DNA from: JAHEKB01 sp049115575
Lineage (GTDB): Bacteria; Bacteroidota; Bacteroidia; NS11-12g; UBA9320
Assembly (NCBI GenBank): GCA_049115575.1
Contig: JAGDZU010000001.1
Coordinates: 930,001-994,000, forward strand
Length of the DNA: 64,000 nucleotides
Direction of reading: 5' to 3'
Part shown: positions 59,438 through 64,000 of the stretch, one piece after another
Layout of the letters: each line of letters opens with the position of its first letter
Position numbering within the stretch: position 1 is the first letter of the stretch
The notes under the pieces: generated by a model
What the model saw: only the letters and a program-made list of their open reading frames with translations
Databases searched by the model: none
Told to the model about the DNA's origin: nothing
Position numbers and translations under genes: made by a program

Positions 59438-61279
59438 TTAGTGATAAGTATTAGTTAAAATTCGGTGATTGAAGTTTTGAACACGAGATTTGAGTTTATA
59501 GAGCAATTTCTGCTGTTCTTCTGGCTCATTGCCTATGAGAAATTCATGCTTGCGATCTTCGCGCTGGTTATAATACCCCATCACTTCATTCCCAGACCAA
59601 CTTAAATTTCTGTTGTCGTTGGTGAGACTATATAGGGCCCCATCAAAATTCACTACCGTGCTTTCCACCGAGTCTAGAAGCGATTTTCCAAAACTGAACT
59701 GCTCTTCTTCAATGCCAAACAAGTGCCAAATCGTAGGTAGAAAATCTATGTGTTGCACTGCTCTTTCTACTTCTCTAGGTTCAAAAATGGCTGGAGCATA
59801 TATGAGTAGTGGAACTTCGTACTTGCCTGAAATAGTGCTATACTCTTGAGTTTCGTTTATAGAACTATGATCGGCGGTGATTATGAATATAGTGCGCTTA
59901 AACCAATTCGTTTCTTTAGCGGATTTGAAAAAATCCCTAAGAGATTCATCAGTATAACGAATGGAACGATGGATTTCCAAGCTTCCCTCTTGTAAGTGTT
60001 CATAACCTTCTGGAACCATATAAGGGTGGTGACTGCTCAGACTAAAAAAGGAGCTGAACCAAGGTTCTTTTTGATCTGTGAATTTGTCCACCACATACTG
60101 AAAATAAGGTTGATCTAGTATACCCCAATGCCCGTCGTGGTGAGCTTTTTCTGGGTATTGCTGTTGCGCATTATACTCATCTAAACCTTGAGACAATAGA
60201 TAAGATTTAAAACCCATTGAACCTTCATCAGCAGCATGAAAGAAACTGGAATAGTAACCCTTGTCTTTTAAAAACTTAAAAACAGAATGTAACTGTATAT
60301 GGGCATATACAGATCCTACAAAAGCTTCCCTCATTAAAGTGGGCACGCCGTTATAAATAGATGAAACCGCATCCATTGAACGCAGTCCGTTGCTAAATGC
60401 ATTCTCGAATTCTATAGATTTAGAAGCCAAGCTATCTAAGAATGGAGTATATGAAGGAATATCCAAATTGTGAAGTCCTGTATACTCTTTGCCAAAACTT
60501 TCTAATAAGATCAGACAGATATTGGGGCTTTCTTGTAGCAGAGCTTCGTAAGAAACTAGATCATCTTTTTGCAAATCTGCCAATTCAGTAGGTTCAAGGA
60601 AATCTAACTCCTCCAGACTTACTTGAAATAAGGATTCTAATAGTATGAACGATGGATTCATGGCTGAAACTGCTTGTTCACTTGGCAATGCTGCATAAGC
60701 ATCTAAATGGTTGAGTGGTTTTAATGAAACACTTCCTCTTGCCGTGAGTGCCCATAGTAATAACAGTATTGGTACAACCGCAAACCATTGTCTTTTACCT
60801 AGTTCAAGTTCTATTCGCATGAGCTTACCAGTGACCCAATAACAAACTGCCAAAAGAAGGAGTACTAAATACCAATATGAAGCCACATAACCCCAAACTA
60901 TGGCCGATTCTTGGCCAGAAATCATGTAAAAAAGGTCTTTTCCAACTATAGTTTTGGTGATTGGGTAGTATAGAACAGCTACAAAATTGAATAACAACAG
61001 AGCCAAACTCAGTATGAAAAGCAAGATTGAAGTGGCCCATTTTATGATTCTGTGCTTTACAAAAAGTGAAATTATCAAGAATAAAAACACCGGTGAATAC
61101 CAAATTGCAATAGTTTTTAAATCAAATAAAATGCTGACATACAGATACTTAAAGCTAAATACTTGTGATAGTCCAGCTATTCCATTTATTTGCCAATGAA
61201 ACCATAGTCTGCTGGTCCAAATTAGAGCCACCAGAACACCGATGAAGATTGCAATTTTGTATAAGGCTTTTCTTATCAT
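59438..61279 (-). CDS. LTA-synthase-family membrane sulfatase/phosphotransferase (second copy)
   Basis: 613 residues. Five membrane helices in the first 200 residues, then the sulfatase-fold domain (about 260-560). Metal and catalytic pieces are visible: LILLESFGKEY with the first glutamate, the FSNGLRSMDAVSSIYNG segment around the expected nucleophile, and IIITADHSSIN with the D-H pair. As for the first copy at 18098, the substrate is unknown and no LTA synthesis is expected in this phylum. Divergent from rpmE2 with a 53-base spacer. Confidence 0.88.
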   Translation of the reverse strand: MIRKALYKIAIFIGVLVALIWTSRLWFHWQINGIAGLSQVFSFKYLYVSILFDLKTIAIWYSPVFLFLIISLFVKHRIIKWATSILLFILSLALLLFNFVAVLYYPITKTIVGKDLFYMISGQESAIVWGYVASYWYLVLLLLAVCYWVTGKLMRIELELGKRQWFAVVPILLLLWALTARGSVSLKPLNHLDAYAALPSEQAVSAMNPSFILLESLFQVSLEELDFLEPTELADLQKDDLVSYEALLQESPNICLILLESFGKEYTGLHNLDIPSYTPFLDSLASKSIEFENAFSNGLRSMDAVSSIYNGVPTLMREAFVGSVYAHIQLHSVFKFLKDKGYYSSFFHAADEGSMGFKSYLLSQGLDEYNAQQQYPEKAHHDGHWGILDQPYFQYVVDKFTDQKEPWFSSFFSLSSHHPYMVPEGYEHLQEGSLEIHRSIRYTDESLRDFFKSAKETNWFKRTIFIITADHSSINETQEYSTISGKYEVPLLIYAPAIFEPREVERAVQHIDFLPTIWHLFGIEEEQFSFGKSLLDSVESTVVNFDGALYSLTNDNRNLSWSGNEVMGYYNQREDRKHEFLIGNEPEEQQKLLYKLKSRVQNFNHRILTNTYH

Positions 61280-61284
61280 TTAGC

Positions 61285-61314
61285 TTGATATGAATGCAAA
61301 AATTAGTAATTTTG
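61285..61314 (+). promoter_or_regulatory. Promoter of rpmE2
   Basis: TTG (61285-61287) and TAATTTTG (61307-61314) are spaced by 19 bases, the best full Bacteroidota -33/-7 match in the window, 18 bases before the rpmE2 ATG. Confidence 0.75.
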
Positions 61315-61332
61315 CCGTCCATTTAGCAAAAA

Positions 61333-61584
61333 ATGAAAAAAGAAATACACCCAGATAGCTATAGACTAGTAGTTTTTAAGGACATGTCCAATGGATACCA
61401 GTTCTTAACTAAATCTTGTGTTGAGACAAAAGACACTACTACTTGGGACGACGGAACGGAATACCCTCTATACAAATTAGAAATTTCAAGCGCTTCTCAC
61501 CCATTCTATACTGGTAAGATGCAATTTGTTGATACTGCAGGTAGAATTGACAAATTCAACAAGAGATACTCTAAAAAGAAGTAA
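61333..61584 (+). CDS. rpmE2: 50S ribosomal protein bL31, type B
   Basis: 83 residues with the type B opening MKKEIHPDSYRLVVFKD and the SSASHPFYTGKMQFVDTAGRIDKFNKRY end. It lacks the CxxC zinc motif of type A bL31 (a single cysteine, C29, is present), the usual zinc-independent form. It replaces or parallels type A under low zinc in many bacteria. A strong terminator follows. Confidence 0.96.
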   Translation: MKKEIHPDSYRLVVFKDMSNGYQFLTKSCVETKDTTTWDDGTEYPLYKLEISSASHPFYTGKMQFVDTAGRIDKFNKRYSKKK

Positions 61585-61603
61585 TAAAGAAACTGATATT
61601 TAT

Positions 61604-61635
61604 AAAGCTCTCTATATTTGGGGAGCTTTTTTTTT
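61604..61635 (+). terminator. Rho-independent terminator of rpmE2
   Basis: AAAGCTCTC (61604-61612) pairs with GGGAGCTTT (61621-61629) with one G-T wobble; T run to 61635. The loop TATATTTG (61613-61620) is itself an exact -7 match, and the next gene starts 4 bases after the T run. Confidence 0.9.
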
Positions 61636-61638
61636 GCC

Positions 61639-62820
61639 ATGAATCTCATACTCTTCGACTCCAATATAGAATTACTTCTACCCCTGACTTATACTCGGCC
61701 AGCTGCTGATTTACGAACTGGTATACTTACCATAAAAGAGAAGTGGGAAAATTATACTGGCTCATCATGCTCTTTTCTTGCGCAAGCAAGTCTGCAAGCC
61801 AAGTTTAAATGCCATTGGGAAGATGACAATATCTATGTGAATGGAAGATGGCTACCAAATGCATCTAGCGCAGCTATTCTTGAAAGTCTGCAGTTAGGAC
61901 AAGCTTATGAGCACAATGGTGAGTTAATTGCTCTAAGGGGCGGTAAAATGACCTTAGAAGAGCTTCTGGAGGCAAAAGAAAGTACTGCATTAGATGATTC
62001 AATTCAATTGATAAGTAGACCTTATGATTTGTTCAATTTGAATGACCAAGAAGTTCGAAAGGATTTTAATCTCATTACAGCAAATAGGAGTTCAGCTAAT
62101 GTAAATGAAACCAATACACTTATTGGCAATGAAATATTCATAGAAGAAGGTGCAAAAATCAATGCTGCAGTACTCAATAGCGAGTCAGGGCCTATCTACA
62201 TAGGCAAAGATGCAGAAGTTATGGAAGGGAGTCTTATAAGAGGTCCATTTGCACTTTGTGAATCTTCAGTTGTAAAACTTGGATGTAAAATCTATGGAGC
62301 AACCACTGTTGGACCCCACTCCAAGGTAGGTGGTGAGCTTAACAATGTGGTAATGCAGGCACATAGTAATAAGGGACACGATGGCTTCTTAGGGAATGCA
62401 TTTATAGGTGAATGGTGCAATATAGGTGCAGACACCAATGCCTCTAACCTCAAGAATAATTACGCAGATGTGAAAGTCTGGAACTATGAATCCAAGCGAT
62501 TTACACCAAGTGGTCTTCAGTTTTGCGGTTTAATAATGGGGGATCATTCTAAATGCGGAATAAATACCATGTTTAACACAGGAACTGTGGTTGGAGTTAG
62601 CGCCAATATTTTTGGATCTGGTTTTCCCCGAAACTTTGTTCCTTCTTTTAGCTGGGGAGGTAGTTCAGGTTTTACTACCTATAGTTTAAACAAAGCGTTC
62701 GACACAGCATCTAAGGTGATGGAACGCAGAGGGAAAAGCCTGAATGAACTTGAAGAAAATATTTTAAAACATATATTTGAAAGCTCTTCTGAGTACCGAA
62801 TTTGGGAGAAAAATTCATAA
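61639..62820 (+). CDS. GlmU-like bifunctional sugar-nucleotidyltransferase/acyltransferase
   Basis: 393 residues from the ATG at 61639. The N-terminal half has the divergent nucleotidyltransferase opening MNLILFDSNIELLLPLTYTRPAADLR characteristic of the Bacteroidota alternative GlmU family. The C-terminal half (about 165-370) is a left-handed beta-helix of hexapeptide repeats (LIGNEIFIEEGAKINAAVL, GPIYIGKDAEVMEGSLI). It is annotated as putative UDP-GlcNAc diphosphorylase/glucosamine-1-phosphate N-acetyltransferase, but the classic signature GxGTRM is absent, so enzyme specificity is uncertain. A start seven codons earlier falls inside the terminator. Followed by tpiA after 4 bases. Confidence 0.85.
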   Translation: MNLILFDSNIELLLPLTYTRPAADLRTGILTIKEKWENYTGSSCSFLAQASLQAKFKCHWEDDNIYVNGRWLPNASSAAILESLQLGQAYEHNGELIALRGGKMTLEELLEAKESTALDDSIQLISRPYDLFNLNDQEVRKDFNLITANRSSANVNETNTLIGNEIFIEEGAKINAAVLNSESGPIYIGKDAEVMEGSLIRGPFALCESSVVKLGCKIYGATTVGPHSKVGGELNNVVMQAHSNKGHDGFLGNAFIGEWCNIGADTNASNLKNNYADVKVWNYESKRFTPSGLQFCGLIMGDHSKCGINTMFNTGTVVGVSANIFGSGFPRNFVPSFSWGGSSGFTTYSLNKAFDTASKVMERRGKSLNELEENILKHIFESSSEYRIWEKNS

Positions 62821-62824
62821 CCCT

Positions 62825-63574
62825 ATGAGACAAAAAATAGTTGCTGGTAACTGGAAAATGAATACGAATTATGATGAAGGCAAAGAGCTTTTACTGGAAC
62901 TCATAGATTCTGAATTTGGAGAAAACTGCCAAATCATAGTTGCTCCTCCATTTATACACCTAGATCATTTTAGCAAGTTGTTAACCAATTCTAAAATCCT
63001 TTTGGGTGCTCAAAACTGTCACATTCAAGACCGAGGCGCTTTTACAGGAGAAGTATCTGCATCTATGCTTAAAAGCGTTGGTGTTGAGTTTGTAATTCTT
63101 GGTCATTCTGAAAGAAGAAGCTATTACTTCGAAGACAGCATGTCTATTTCCTATAAAGTTAATCAAGCTTTAGCTCAAGGTCTTAGACCTATCTATTGCT
63201 GCGGAGAGACATTGGCTCAAAGGCAAGAAGATCAACATTTTGAAATCATCAGGAGCCAAATTAGAGAGGGTCTTTTTCACCTCAATGAAATTGAGCTGCT
63301 AAACTGTGTAATTGCCTACGAACCAGTATGGGCCATTGGCACTGGAGAAACTGCAAGTCCTTCACAGGCTCAAGAAATTCACTCATTTATACGAAAAACC
63401 ATAGCTGTAGATTACGGAGATATGGTTGCGGACAACATTTCTATCTTATACGGTGGTAGTGTTAAACCAGAAAGTGCCCCAGAACTCTTTAATTGCCCGG
63501 ATATAGATGGAGGATTAATTGGTGGGGCTGCACTTAATGCTGCAGACTTTTCGGCTATTAGCCGCTCCTTTTAA
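62825..63574 (+). CDS. tpiA: Triosephosphate isomerase
   Basis: 249 residues from the ATG at 62825; the longer frame overlaps the GlmU-like gene. Catalytic K11 (AGNWKMN), H94 (LGHSERR) and E166 (YEPVWAIGTG) are all in place, plus the phosphate loop YGGSVKPE. Interconverts glyceraldehyde 3-phosphate and dihydroxyacetone phosphate; with pfkA and eno, the third glycolytic gene in this window. The stop converges with the next gene, overlapping by 4 bases. Confidence 0.97.
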   Translation: MRQKIVAGNWKMNTNYDEGKELLLELIDSEFGENCQIIVAPPFIHLDHFSKLLTNSKILLGAQNCHIQDRGAFTGEVSASMLKSVGVEFVILGHSERRSYYFEDSMSISYKVNQALAQGLRPIYCCGETLAQRQEDQHFEIIRSQIREGLFHLNEIELLNCVIAYEPVWAIGTGETASPSQAQEIHSFIRKTIAVDYGDMVADNISILYGGSVKPESAPELFNCPDIDGGLIGGAALNAADFSAISRSF

Positions 63575-64000
63575 AGCAGATATCCTATTCCGAAAGCTAG
63601 ATGGTCAAAGCCATTAAAGCTAAACCTTCTATCGTAATTTTCACCTTCAGCTGAATACTCCTGCAAGTTCACATTGAAATTTGCTCTGCTTTCTAATGAT
63701 ATTCTCAATCTATCATATGGTGTAAACTGCAAACCAGCTAATGGCATAAGACCAAAATTAAAATGATAACCATAATAAGTCTCCCAAGGTTCTCTTATAA
63801 AGGCAGAATTCCAATATCCATCACAGGCTATGTAGGCAGAAAGGTTTTTACGTTTACCTAAAGGTAAGTTCTTCTGTATTCCCACTCCAAGAGAATAGGC
63901 AACTTCACCGCCTCTAAGAGTAGCTGAATCTGATCGAATCTCTTTATCCGTATCCATGCTGAAAGAGGCTAGCAATCTCAAACTGAGTTCGTGGTTCCAG
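63571..64000 (-). CDS. Outer-membrane beta-barrel protein, C-terminal part (runs off the window)
   Basis: The reading frame is open to the right edge, so this is a 3' fragment. The visible 143 residues alternate hydrophobic and polar residues with aromatic girdles and Gly turns (GVGIQKNLPLG, YYGYHFNFGLMPLAGLQF, RISLESRANFNVN) and end in a strand (GIGYLL), the pattern of a C-terminal outer-membrane beta-barrel. No signal peptide or family-defining motif is in view. The internal TTG near 63981 is not a believable start because the frame continues upstream. Confidence 0.65.
   Translation of the reverse strand, partial: WNHELSLRLLASFSMDTDKEIRSDSATLRGGEVAYSLGVGIQKNLPLGKRKNLSAYIACDGYWNSAFIREPWETYYGYHFNFGLMPLAGLQFTPYDRLRISLESRANFNVNLQEYSAEGENYDRRFSFNGFDHLAFGIGYLL

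Noticed and set aside
1..64000. tRNA, rRNA, CRISPR, phage, integrase or IS transposase genes
   Set aside because: None found by reading; no cloverleaf, repeat-spacer array or transposase motif seen.

Overview
The window is a chromosomal segment of a Bacteroidota bacterium, most likely a member of the Flavobacteriales. Three things point there. Many genes are preceded by the phylum-specific TAnnTTTG -7 promoter element rather than a sigma70 -10 box. Two secreted proteins end in type IX secretion (T9SS) sorting domains, one type A and one type B. Several products are characteristic of the phylum: a GldL/GldM-like motor pair, the bifunctional GlmU-like protein, ribosomal protein S1 with an acidic N-terminal extension, type B bL31 and a Sec-type (clade II) nitrous oxide reductase. 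I see no rRNA, tRNA, CRISPR array, phage or insertion-sequence transposase.

Layout. 0-5.4 kb: pruA, a stand-alone divergent GldL/GldM-like pair, and dnaB on the opposite strand. 5.4-17 kb: clpC, a thioredoxin-like protein overlapping argS, then on the minus strand a 1202-residue PKD-repeat T9SS cargo protein, eno and carA. 17-18 kb: a three-gene membrane protein / XRE regulator / small HMA-like protein operon with twin inverted-repeat operators. 18-27.5 kb: an LTA-synthase-type sulfatase followed by a same-strand run of small, mostly poorly known proteins (SRPBCC, TPR, esterase, DUF2200, YdeI, TfoX-like, DUF2007, STM3941-like, lipoproteins). 27.5-33.4 kb: an accessory stretch in which isolated genes (SH3b-MBL hydrolase, DUF1801, T9SS-exported GH25 lysozyme, a Sll1717-type P-loop ATPase, a lipoprotein) are separated by spacers built from a shared pool of short palindromic and mosaic repeats. 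33.4-49 kb: core genes (M61 protease, rpsA, EVE-pyrR-pyrB-ansA operon, gyrB, pfkA, Na+/solute symporter, lon).

49.2-56 kb is a nitrous-oxide respiration operon: fasciclin lipoprotein, lipoprotein cytochrome c, nosZ, a four-TM membrane protein, nosL, nosD, nosF, nosY. The cytochrome donates electrons to NosZ. NosL, NosD, NosF and NosY supply copper and complete the CuZ centre. A strong terminator directly after nosZ probably sets a high ratio of structural to maturation genes. 56-64 kb: an overlapping minus-strand group (a second LTA-synthase-like sulfatase, hisS, an RluA-type pseudouridine synthase, an alpha/beta hydrolase), then rpmE2, a GlmU-like gene, tpiA and the 3' part of an outer-membrane-barrel gene that leaves the window.

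The observations most worth following are: the orphan GldLM-like motor, whose GldL lacks the TM1 lysine; the REP-like 100-bp palindrome family and hairpin family in the accessory stretch; intrinsic terminators abutting the start codons of pfkA and the GlmU-like gene; rpsA with an extended Shine-Dalgarno sequence in a phylum that normally does not use one, plus a C-terminal helix-hairpin-helix fusion; and the lipoprotein-anchored nos operon with a palindrome in its putative promoter.
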